NCBI RefSeq assembly: GCF_004771275.1
Contig: NZ_RQEV01000015.1
Location: 129,404 to 193,403 of the forward strand
Source of the DNA: Leptospira fluminis
Lineage (GTDB): Bacteria > Spirochaetota > Leptospiria > Leptospirales > Leptospiraceae
Length of the DNA: 64,000 nt
Direction of reading: 5' to 3'
A program made the position numbers and the translations under genes. Positions 56,772-64,000 of the stretch are shown here, one piece after another; the first letter of the stretch is position 1, and the number at the start of each line of letters is the position of its first letter. The notes under the pieces were generated by a model that searched no databases, was not told the DNA's origin, and saw only the letters and a program-made list of their open reading frames with translations.

Positions 56772-57050
56772 ATGGAATTTCTGCTTCAGCTCGAAGAAAT
56801 CCTAAAAAGAAGGAAGGCGGACCTCCCGGAGAAATCCTATACGGCGGACCTCTTTCGAGGCGGGGTAGATCGGATCCTGAAGAAGATTGGGGAAGAAGCT
56901 GGAGAAGTCATTATCGCCGCCAAAAACGCGGACCAGAAAGAACTCACCCACGAGGCTGCGGACCTTTTATTTCATCTACAGGTGCTATTGGTGGAACGAG
57001 GGCTATCTCTTACGGACATCGTTTCGGAACTACACAAGCGCCATTCCTGA
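56772..57050 (+). CDS. hisE: Phosphoribosyl-ATP pyrophosphatase
   Basis: A 92-residue HisE of the MazG-like fold. The metal-binding helices are [18 protein letters not shown] and [14 protein letters not shown] (EExxE and ExxD). It performs the second step of histidine synthesis. A good ribosome site (AGGGGGAAAG) precedes the ATG. The gene is not in a his operon here. Confidence 0.93.
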   Translation: MEFLLQLEEILKRRKADLPEKSYTADLFRGGVDRILKKIGEEAGEVIIAAKNADQKELTHEAADLLFHLQVLLVERGLSLTDIVSELHKRHS

Positions 57051-57104
57051 ATTTTCTACTTCCCGCTTTCGAACTCGTCGATTCTCGGAAGGCGCGTGCC
57101 GGAC

Positions 57105-57854
57105 TTAGAGGATTCCAAGATCCGAGCAGTACCGGCTGAAACGTTCCAGACCTTCCCTATCCGAATCGGTGATTTCGTAATGCAGTTCTTGGGTTAGGTA
57201 AGTGCGGACCAGGTCGGAAGGAAGGCGACTCTCTTTGTTTATGATTTCCTCAATATGGGTTTGTCCGTAGTTTAAGGAGTCTAAAAAAAAGGAATCGGGA
57301 AGTTCCAGAGGTTTCTTAGAGGCCCATAACGCGAAGATAAAGGAAGTCCCCGTGACTTCGTACCACCAACCTGCCAAATCCTTGACCTCGTAAATTTCGG
57401 GATCCCATTCCGCAAAGAGTGCGTTATCGCCGAAGAGCATGTGGGATCCTCTTCCTAAAGCGATTTCTTCCCTGATAATCTTAGGATCGGTAGGGGCAAC
57501 CTCGGGCAAATGACCGGATTCGATATGGACTAAAACACGAACCAAGGCCATACTGGTTCTCGATCCGTTATCGGTGAGTATCCTGAACGGAGGGTAAGGT
57601 TCCTTCTTATTTCTAAAGAACTTGATGGACCGGACCTTTTCTTTCGCGCAGACACCGACTTTCATGGAAACGGAAAGAACTTCGGAGTTCCTGAGGCATT
57701 CGATGGAGGAGATCAGGCCTACATCCACCAATCCGCGTAATAGGTAGTCTTTCAATAGGGAAGGATTTTCCGGAATCACAGTGTGACCGGGATTATGTTC
57801 AAAACCCCAGGTCAAAGGTCTTGCATTCAGGTGTTTAACGATACCGATTTTCAC
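57105..57854 (-). CDS. mqnA: Chorismate dehydratase MqnA (futalosine pathway)
   Basis: A 249-residue protein of the MqnA/MqnD family. It begins [18 protein letters not shown] and contains [21 protein letters not shown] and [16 protein letters not shown], followed by GDNALFAEW. It removes water from chorismate to start the futalosine route to menaquinone. It converges with hisE and the two ends are 54 bases apart. Confidence 0.9.
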   Translation of the reverse strand: MKIGIVKHLNARPLTWGFEHNPGHTVIPENPSLLKDYLLRGLVDVGLISSIECLRNSEVLSVSMKVGVCAKEKVRSIKFFRNKKEPYPPFRILTDNGSRTSMALVRVLVHIESGHLPEVAPTDPKIIREEIALGRGSHMLFGDNALFAEWDPEIYEVKDLAGWWYEVTGTSFIFALWASKKPLELPDSFFLDSLNYGQTHIEEIINKESRLPSDLVRTYLTQELHYEITDSDREGLERFSRYCSDLGIL

Positions 57855-57979
57855 TCTCGATTTTCCGGATTCTACTTTTGACCGTCGTTAATAGCCAAAA
57901 AACCTGCCGCAAGAATCCCATCCAGAAAAATTAGCTTTTTCCTTTTCTTTTCAAACTCCATTCCCGACTGTATTCCAGG

Positions 57980-58294
57980 ATGGGAAATGCCCGTCGGATA
58001 CTAGTGATGAGCGGAAAAGAACGCGTCGTAATCTCCTTGAACTACGAGGTCCTAAACGGAGATCACGAGAATTTACGCGCTTTTCTCAATTCTCATTTGG
58101 AAGGAAGTCCTTCTCTAGTCGTCTTGGATCTCCAAGAAGTGCAGGTTCTCACTTCCATCGCCTTAGGAGCATTGGTAGCTTTTGCAAACCGCTTAAGAAG
58201 CCAAGGGACGAGATTGGAAACCGTCAACGTTTCTCCCAAACTTTTAGAAATTATAAAAATTGTTTCCTTAGACCAGACCTTAGGAATTCGCTGA
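57980..58294 (+). CDS. STAS-domain anti-sigma factor antagonist
   Basis: A small STAS protein (104 residues, or 95 if the ATG at 58007 is used). The core is VVLDLQEVQVLTSIALGALVAFANRLRSQG, where the Ser in LTS is the usual phosphorylation site. Such proteins release sigma or kinase partners when dephosphorylated by PP2C enzymes; two such phosphatases are encoded in this window. It is followed by cheR after three bases, so it may instead work in chemotaxis signalling. Confidence 0.87.
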   Translation: MGNARRILVMSGKERVVISLNYEVLNGDHENLRAFLNSHLEGSPSLVVLDLQEVQVLTSIALGALVAFANRLRSQGTRLETVNVSPKLLEIIKIVSLDQTLGIR

Positions 58295-58297
58295 TTC

Positions 58298-59173
58298 ATG
58301 GAAGATACATTTTCTCATTTGACCCAGATTACGGACGATGAATTTCATTTTGTTAAAGAACTAATGCATAAGGAGACCGGGATTTTTCTGGCGGATCACA
58401 AAAAAATCATGGTCCAGTCCAGGTTGAACTCCCGAGCTAGATTCCACAAAATGGCGAGCGTTTCGGATTATATCCGTGCTCTTCAGGCGGATCGGAAATT
58501 TTTTAATAGTGAATTAACGGAACTCATTAATCGAATCACTACGAACAAGACCGATTTTTTCCGGGAGAATCATCATTTCGAATTTCTTAAAAACGTTTTT
58601 TTTCCTTCACTCGAGGAGAAAGCGGACAAAACCGGTAGGAAAACTCTACGCATTTGGTCGAGTGCCTCTTCCACCGGAGAGGAGCCCTATTCGATTGCGA
58701 TCACCTGTGCAGAATATTTTGCGCTTAAACCGGGATGGGATATAAAAATCTACGCGTCCGACATAGATACGAACGTCGTCAAGACGGCTCAGGAAGGGAT
58801 TTATAAACCTGATAGATTGGAACCCATCAGTGAAGCTTTGAAAAGGAAGTATTTTCTGCGGGTCAAGGATTTGTCAGGAAAAGACGAGGATTTGTACCAC
58901 GTAAAGCCGGAATTAAAATCGATGTTAGAATTCCGGAAGATCAATCTGTTGGAAACGCCTTATCCCTTTATCGAAAAGATGGATTGTGTGTTCTGTAGAA
59001 ACGTAATTATTTATTTCGATAAGCCCACCCAAAAGAAGATTTTCGAAAGCTTCGAGAAAGTGCTTAAGGACAGAGGGCTTCTTATCATCGGGCATTCCGA
59101 AACTCTGTTCGGAATTTCGGAAGCCTACAAGTTTTTAGGGCATACGGTCTACCAAAAGAAACCGTCGATTTAA
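58298..59173 (+). CDS. cheR: CheR-type chemoreceptor methyltransferase
   Basis: A 291-residue methyltransferase with an N-terminal helical domain (about 10-75) and a SAM domain (about 80-285). Signatures: [41 protein letters not shown] and [13 protein letters not shown]. It methylates glutamates in chemoreceptors such as the two encoded on the other strand just downstream. It starts three bases after the STAS gene. Confidence 0.95.
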   Translation: MEDTFSHLTQITDDEFHFVKELMHKETGIFLADHKKIMVQSRLNSRARFHKMASVSDYIRALQADRKFFNSELTELINRITTNKTDFFRENHHFEFLKNVFFPSLEEKADKTGRKTLRIWSSASSTGEEPYSIAITCAEYFALKPGWDIKIYASDIDTNVVKTAQEGIYKPDRLEPISEALKRKYFLRVKDLSGKDEDLYHVKPELKSMLEFRKINLLETPYPFIEKMDCVFCRNVIIYFDKPTQKKIFESFEKVLKDRGLLIIGHSETLFGISEAYKFLGHTVYQKKPSI

Positions 59174-59175
59174 CG

Positions 59176-59205
59176 GGATCCGCATTCCTTTTTGAGCGCG
59201 GATCC
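59176..59205. terminator. Hairpin between convergent cheR and chemoreceptor genes
   Basis: An eight-base inverted repeat, GGATCCGC (59176-59183) and GCGGATCC (59198-59205), with a 14-base loop, fills the 49-base gap between convergent genes. No strong U-tract follows, so it is a weak or shared terminator candidate. Confidence 0.4.
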
Positions 59206-59222
59206 AACTCGAAAACATCATT

Positions 59223-61217
59223 CTAATTTAATTTGAATTTTCTCGCGATCCTCTTTAGAGTTTCGGCGTTATCGGATAACCCTTTAGAAGAGGATGACAT
59301 TTCCTCCGCACCTGTCGCCGTATTGATCGTGTGTTCGTTGATCTGGACGATCACATCGGATATTTCCTGAACCGCTCTCCTCTGCTCGGCAGTGGCGAGC
59401 TTCACGGATTCGGATTCGGCTCCGACTCGCTCCGCTTTTTCGTTTACGACCCGGTTCACTTCTTCCTGCTTCGACATGATCTCATTGAGTTTGTCCATCG
59501 CCTCAGATACGCGATCCACGTCGCGTATGATCGAATGGATGATTTCCGTGGAGGATTGGATACCTTTTGCTCCTGCATCCAATTCGGAATTATTTTTGAC
59601 GATCATTGCAGATATGGATTTGATCGAAGACGCGGTCTTTTCCGAAAGTTTCGAGATTTCTTCCGCTACGACCGCGAATCCTTTTCCTGCTTCTCCCGCT
59701 CTGGCAGCTTCTATCGCCGCGTTCAATGCGAGCAATTGAGTTTGGTCGGAAATATCGTTGATGATTCCTATGATCGCTTTCATTTCTCCGGAGGATTTTA
59801 ATATGTTCGAAATCATATTCGTCATCCCTGTTAGGGAATTTTCCCCTTTTTTTGCCTCTAGTGAAATCGCTTTAGTGATTCCTAAAGTGTTCTGGATTTC
59901 TTCTCCTATTTTTTTGATGCTAAACGAGAGTTGCTCGATCTTGATCCGGAAATCCGATATGTTTCTATGTTGATTCTCCGTGGTCGTAGAAATAGTCTCC
60001 ATACCTGCGGACATCTCTTCGACCGTCGCCGACATTTGCTCGGTCGAAGCTGCGGTCGATTGCGCCGAATTGGAAAAATTTTCCGAGCTGGAAAAAAGTT
60101 TTTCCGCGGAATTCGCAAGATCGAAGGAGATCCTCTGTATATCGTTGAGAGAAGATTTTAGACCGTTTAGGAAAGCGTTCGTATCTCTGCTCAGGTCTCC
60201 GATCTCGTCTTCGTGAACGATCTCCAATTGTTTGCTCAGATCCCCTTCGGACATCGATCTGAACAGTGCTCTCGCGTCTTCGAGAGGTTTTAGGCGGAGC
60301 GACAGTAATCTGTACAGGAATATGACCGAAATGACCAAAAACACCGCCGCGAAACCGAGAATCCTAAGGAGCATGGAGTGGGCTACTTGAACGAGCTCGT
60401 CTTTGGAGACCACCGCAGCCACCGTGAGTTTGTATTCATCGATGCGGTATACGGCGGCTATTTTTTCTTGCTTAAAGAAATACTCCATGTATTCGCCCGA
60501 CTTCAGTTGAAGCATGCTTTTGCCCCAATCGGTTTTGGATAAATTTAATTTCATAATCAGGGATTTATCCGGATGTCCTACGACAGTCCCGTCGAAATCC
60601 GTGATCGCAATATATCCGTCGGACCCGATCTTGATATCTTTAACGACCGTTTCCGTCACCGCGTTCATGGATAGCGAGAACGCAAGGATCCCGACTACCT
60701 GTTTGTTGTCCATGACCGGAACCGTCAAAAGGACGACGGGTTCCTGGGTGATCGGAGAGATCGCGACTTTGCCCAAATGCGGTTTTCCCGCCAGGGCCGC
60801 TTCGATGTTCTCGTCGAACCCGATGTTTCCCCAGCGAAAGTTCAACCCTTTCCCGGTGGCGTCCGCAAATACCATCGGATTTTTTTCGGGGGTAGAGAGG
60901 AAAACGTTTTCGTATATTCCGAATTTCGAATTTAGTTCGGAAAGCATAGCGATCAACGTCGCTCGATCCCGTGCCGCAACCGCCTTTACGTAGACGGGCT
61001 GCGCCGAAATGAACCGCGCCTGTAAAAACTGGGTAGCGAAAAAACCTTTGATGTGCTTGGCGCTTACTCGGCAGATCTTTTTCATTTCGTCGATATAGGT
61101 TTCTTCTATATATTTTTTTGCCGTATAATAAGCGAAAGAGGAAAGGGCAGCCGTAAGTAGGATGACGGTTATGGTGCTGGAGGCTAATAAGATGATCTTT
61201 AAACTGTTACGTCTCAT
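59223..61217 (-). CDS. Methyl-accepting chemotaxis protein with dCache sensor (1)
   Basis: A 664-residue receptor: N-terminal helix ([21 protein letters not shown]), a periplasmic dCache sensor (about 40-275), second membrane helix, HAMP domain and a cytoplasmic signalling rod with the tip [20 protein letters not shown]. It is 60-70% like the next gene by eye in the signalling half but diverges in the sensor ([18 protein letters not shown]). GGAAAG precedes the ATG. It is a neighbour of cheR and lies 102 bases downstream of its sister. Confidence 0.93.
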   Translation of the reverse strand: MRRNSLKIILLASSTITVILLTAALSSFAYYTAKKYIEETYIDEMKKICRVSAKHIKGFFATQFLQARFISAQPVYVKAVAARDRATLIAMLSELNSKFGIYENVFLSTPEKNPMVFADATGKGLNFRWGNIGFDENIEAALAGKPHLGKVAISPITQEPVVLLTVPVMDNKQVVGILAFSLSMNAVTETVVKDIKIGSDGYIAITDFDGTVVGHPDKSLIMKLNLSKTDWGKSMLQLKSGEYMEYFFKQEKIAAVYRIDEYKLTVAAVVSKDELVQVAHSMLLRILGFAAVFLVISVIFLYRLLSLRLKPLEDARALFRSMSEGDLSKQLEIVHEDEIGDLSRDTNAFLNGLKSSLNDIQRISFDLANSAEKLFSSSENFSNSAQSTAASTEQMSATVEEMSAGMETISTTTENQHRNISDFRIKIEQLSFSIKKIGEEIQNTLGITKAISLEAKKGENSLTGMTNMISNILKSSGEMKAIIGIINDISDQTQLLALNAAIEAARAGEAGKGFAVVAEEISKLSEKTASSIKSISAMIVKNNSELDAGAKGIQSSTEIIHSIIRDVDRVSEAMDKLNEIMSKQEEVNRVVNEKAERVGAESESVKLATAEQRRAVQEISDVIVQINEHTINTATGAEEMSSSSKGLSDNAETLKRIARKFKLN

Positions 61218-61319
61218 ATCTTTCCGTATAGGATTCCATATTTTCCAACCCGAGGGGTTCGCTCCAATGAATCGAAAGGAGTCGTCGAAATTCCTTCCTA
61301 GTATCGGATCGAAGAGGGC

Positions 61320-63311
61320 TTATATTTTGAATTTCTCGGCGATACTTCTCAAGGTTTCCGCGGTTCCTGCAAGATTTTGAGCCGAAGAGGACATCTGTTC
61401 CGAACCCGAAGCGGTGTTTAAAGTGTGTTCGTTGATCTGTACGATCACATGGGAAATTTCACTTACCGCACGTTTTTGTTCTCCCGTCGCTAATTTGACG
61501 GATTCCGCTTCGCTGCCGATCTTGTCCGCCTGTTCGTCCACGATTCGGTTGATTCCTTCCTGGGCGGAAGTAATTTCGAAAAGGTGATTCATGGCGTTCG
61601 CGACGGAATCAACGTTTTGGATAATGCCGTGAATGATTTCCACCGAGGATCGGATCCCTTTCGCACCTACGTCGAGTTCCGTATTATTCTTATTGATCAT
61701 TTCTCCTATCGATTTGATGGAAGAGGCGGTCTTTACGGATAATTTGGAGATCTCCTCCGCGACTACTGCAAAGCCTTTGCCTGCTTCGCCGGCTCTGGCG
61801 GCTTCGATCGCGGCGTTTAGTGCGAGAAGTTGGGTTTGGTCGGAGATGTCGTTGATGATACCGATAATCGCTCTCATTTCCCCGGAGGAGACAAGAATGT
61901 TCTCTATCATCTTGCTCATGCCTTTCAAGGACTCTTCCCCTTTTTGTGCCTGATCGGAAATCGCCTTGGCAGTGCCCAACGTTCCCTGGATTTCCACTCC
62001 GATCTTTCTTACACCTGCGGAGAGTTCCTTTATTTTGGAATGGAACGCCAACATGTTTACATATTGAGTTTCCGTAATGGAAGATATGCTTTCCATGCCT
62101 GCAGTCATTTCCTCTATGGTCGCGGACATCTGTTCGGAGGATGCTGCGGTGGATTGCGCTCCGCCGGCGAAGGATTGCGAGGAAACGTTCAGCTCTTCCG
62201 AGGCGGAAGCGAGTTCGAACGCGATTTTTTGTATGTCCCGGATGGAGTTCCTTAAACTCGCGATGAAGGTATTCATTTCCCGATTCATAACGCCTATTTC
62301 GTCTTCATAGGTGGATTTAACGTTCGACGTTAAATCTCCTTTGGCCATGCTTTGAAAGACAAGGCTTGCCTCGGTTAGAGGGCTTAGCCTTCGTTTCAAC
62401 AATAGATTGAGCGTCCATAGCGCGAGAAATGCCATTGCCGAGGAGGCGGCTATGATCACCCAAAGCAATTCCCGGAAGGAGCTCCAAACTTCGTCTTTGG
62501 GCAGAATCACCACCACGATGCTATTCCAATCTTTCAAGTGGTAAACCGTGGAGTATCTGCTCTGGCCTCTGAATTCGAACTCCATCATATTTCCGGAAGG
62601 TAGGGCCAACATTGTGCTTCCGTAACTGGTTTCTTTCAGATTGATATTCATGATCATATCTTTTTTGGGATGCGCATATATCGCTCCCGAAGCCGTCATC
62701 GCCGATAGATAACCTTGCTTTCCGATTTTGTAATTCTTGATCACTTTTTCCGAAAGTGATTCCAAAGAAAGGGCCAATCCGATGATTCCGATCACTTTCC
62801 CTCCGTCCTTTACGGGAACGGTCAATAGGGAAACCGGCAACTGAGTGATCGGGGAGCGGAGAGGTTCCCCGAGAAAATGTTTTCCTTCCAGGGCGACTTT
62901 GATGTTCGGAATGTTCTGTTCCTTACCGATTCGTAGTCCGGTCCCTTTGATCATCGCGTCCGTGATTACAACTGGGGTTTCCTCCGCGGTGGTAACGAAT
63001 ACGTTTTCGTATGTTCCGAGCCGTTTTTGAATCTCCTGATATAGCGGTTGCGCGATAGGTTTTCCCGTGCGGATCGTTTCCTTGGTTCTCGGATCCTCGG
63101 CGAGAATATGGGCGATCGCAAGATGGGTATCGTAAAAGTTTCCTACTTCCTGGGCCGCCGCCCGGCTCGCTCCTCGCATCTGTTCAAAATAGATTTCTTC
63201 GATCCGGTCCTTTCCCGCAAGCAAGGCGATCGCGGATACGCTTCCCACGAGAAGTACGATGATCAAAACACTATAAGAAAGTAGAATAAAAACTAAGCTC
63301 TGACGTTTCAT
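61320..63311 (-). CDS. Methyl-accepting chemotaxis protein with dCache sensor (2)
   Basis: A 663-residue receptor of the same layout as the one downstream: first helix ([21 protein letters not shown]), dCache (about 40-275), membrane helix, HAMP, signalling rod with the tip [20 protein letters not shown]. Sensor differences ([18 protein letters not shown]) suggest another ligand. It is transcribed first of the pair. The two are a clear tandem duplication. Confidence 0.93.
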   Translation of the reverse strand: MKRQSLVFILLSYSVLIIVLLVGSVSAIALLAGKDRIEEIYFEQMRGASRAAAQEVGNFYDTHLAIAHILAEDPRTKETIRTGKPIAQPLYQEIQKRLGTYENVFVTTAEETPVVITDAMIKGTGLRIGKEQNIPNIKVALEGKHFLGEPLRSPITQLPVSLLTVPVKDGGKVIGIIGLALSLESLSEKVIKNYKIGKQGYLSAMTASGAIYAHPKKDMIMNINLKETSYGSTMLALPSGNMMEFEFRGQSRYSTVYHLKDWNSIVVVILPKDEVWSSFRELLWVIIAASSAMAFLALWTLNLLLKRRLSPLTEASLVFQSMAKGDLTSNVKSTYEDEIGVMNREMNTFIASLRNSIRDIQKIAFELASASEELNVSSQSFAGGAQSTAASSEQMSATIEEMTAGMESISSITETQYVNMLAFHSKIKELSAGVRKIGVEIQGTLGTAKAISDQAQKGEESLKGMSKMIENILVSSGEMRAIIGIINDISDQTQLLALNAAIEAARAGEAGKGFAVVAEEISKLSVKTASSIKSIGEMINKNNTELDVGAKGIRSSVEIIHGIIQNVDSVANAMNHLFEITSAQEGINRIVDEQADKIGSEAESVKLATGEQKRAVSEISHVIVQINEHTLNTASGSEQMSSSAQNLAGTAETLRSIAEKFKI

Positions 63312-63494
63312 TGGTACCTATTTTAAAAGACGACATGATTGTGAAAAATTTTCGAATTAGTCAAGATTTTGCTTTAAAGAATAATTCTGTATCGATAATC
63401 CTTACGGTATACCCTATGATCTATGGTTTACGCGAATTCCTTTTCCTGCAATCGATTCGCTTTACGGTTGCGGCTAAAGGGGATCGGACGAATC

Positions 63495-64000
63495 TTGGAA
63501 CATAAATTGGAACCCGTCCATTATTCCGTCCTGTATAGGGAAATTCTTTTCTATTTTCAGGAGGCCTTTCCTCCCGAATCGGAGTTTCTCTTTTTGGACG
63601 GCACTGCCGGAGAAGGCGGGCACAGCCTTCTCCTTTTACGAAACTTTCCGAACTCTAAAGTCATTCTGCTGGATCGCGACGCCGCGATGTTGAAACGGGC
63701 CGAGTCCAGATTGGCCGAATTTTCGGATAGAATCCTGTCCGTTGAGGCCAATTTTTCGGAAGTGGATTCGGATTTTTTAAGTAGGATAGGTGCGGATAGA
63801 AATCCGGACGGAATTTTGTTGGACCTGGGCATCTCCACTTTCCACTTACTTCACGCGAGGAGAGGATTCAGTTTTCGTGAAAATGAACCCTTGGACATGC
63901 GTCTTTCCTCTAGCGGCGGGATTTCCGCGGAAGACGTGATCAATACCTATCCTGAGAAGATTTTGAGTAAGATCTTTTACGAGTATGGAGAGGAACGATG
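63495..64000 (+). CDS. rsmH: 16S rRNA m4C1402 methyltransferase, 5' part
   Basis: The frame runs open to the window edge, with about 168 codons visible. It has the family signatures [60 protein letters not shown] and PLDMRL. It methylates C1402 of 16S rRNA and usually begins the division (dcw) cluster. The start is a TTG at 63495, with AAAGGGG about 13 bases before it; a TTG nine codons upstream is also possible. The 3' end is outside. Confidence 0.93.
   Translation, partial: MEHKLEPVHYSVLYREILFYFQEAFPPESEFLFLDGTAGEGGHSLLLLRNFPNSKVILLDRDAAMLKRAESRLAEFSDRILSVEANFSEVDSDFLSRIGADRNPDGILLDLGISTFHLLHARRGFSFRENEPLDMRLSSSGGISAEDVINTYPEKILSKIFYEYGEER

Noticed and set aside
63312..63494. Sigma-28 or sigma-70 promoter for the chemoreceptors, and a 64-codon frame on the plus strand
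   Set aside because: A TTGACT-like box on the minus strand lacks a good -10 at the proper distance, and the plus-strand frame has no coding features.

Overview
The window most likely comes from a Leptospira-type spirochaete. This is inferred from several things seen together: many short lipoproteins with spirochaete-style lipoboxes (LLSGC, LLLGC, FVVC), several SpoIIE-type phosphatases beside a STAS protein, a futalosine-pathway gene (mqnA), a variant System I cytochrome c maturation set, and two long dCache chemoreceptors next to cheR. I cannot name the species. No tRNA, rRNA, CRISPR array or insertion sequence was seen.

Layout. 1-23.3 kb is mixed housekeeping: a cut-off gene, a GAF/PP2C phosphatase, a membrane metallophosphoesterase, a MORN lipoprotein, DoxX, an FGGY kinase, an alpha/beta hydrolase, a second GAF/PP2C/TPR phosphatase followed by an ammonium transporter (behind a convincing sigma-54 promoter with three upstream repeats), the minus-strand ydcF-like/ccmE/ccmF/ccmH/zinc-ribbon operon, a hydrolase/AraC pair, a NodB-type deacetylase, a CoA-transferase and two sister lipoproteins. 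An AT-rich 0.69 kb stretch follows.

23.9-44.6 kb is the highlight: 18 consecutive plus-strand genes, many overlapping by 1-17 bases, that look like one specialised-metabolite operon. They encode an AfsA-like hotdog protein, a desaturase, an FAD oxidoreductase, a hydrolase, an HpaB-like monooxygenase, a ureohydrolase, a PLP decarboxylase, an AMP ligase, an acyl carrier protein, a VioC-like hydroxylase fused to a methyltransferase, then LuxC, a LuxA-like luciferase-family protein, LuxE and LuxD, then a threonine-dehydratase-like enzyme, an ATP-grasp ligase, a free NRPS condensation domain and a 2-hydroxyacid dehydrogenase. The likely logic is that an amino acid (arginine is the best guess) is hydroxylated, carried on the ACP, decarboxylated and joined by the ATP-grasp and condensation enzymes. 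LuxC/E/D would release or reduce a fatty acyl group to an aldehyde that the LuxA-like enzyme oxidises with FMNH2. There is no luxB and no flavin reductase here, so light emission cannot be assumed.

44.7-64 kb is housekeeping again: lexA, a small lipoprotein, ctpA, tsaD, pssA, two secreted proteins of unknown function, radC, a Wzm/Wzt-type polysaccharide exporter with UDP-glucose dehydrogenase, a hairpin-repeat spacer, a thioredoxin/TPR protein, hisE, mqnA, STAS, cheR, two tandem chemoreceptors, and the 5' part of rsmH at the window edge.
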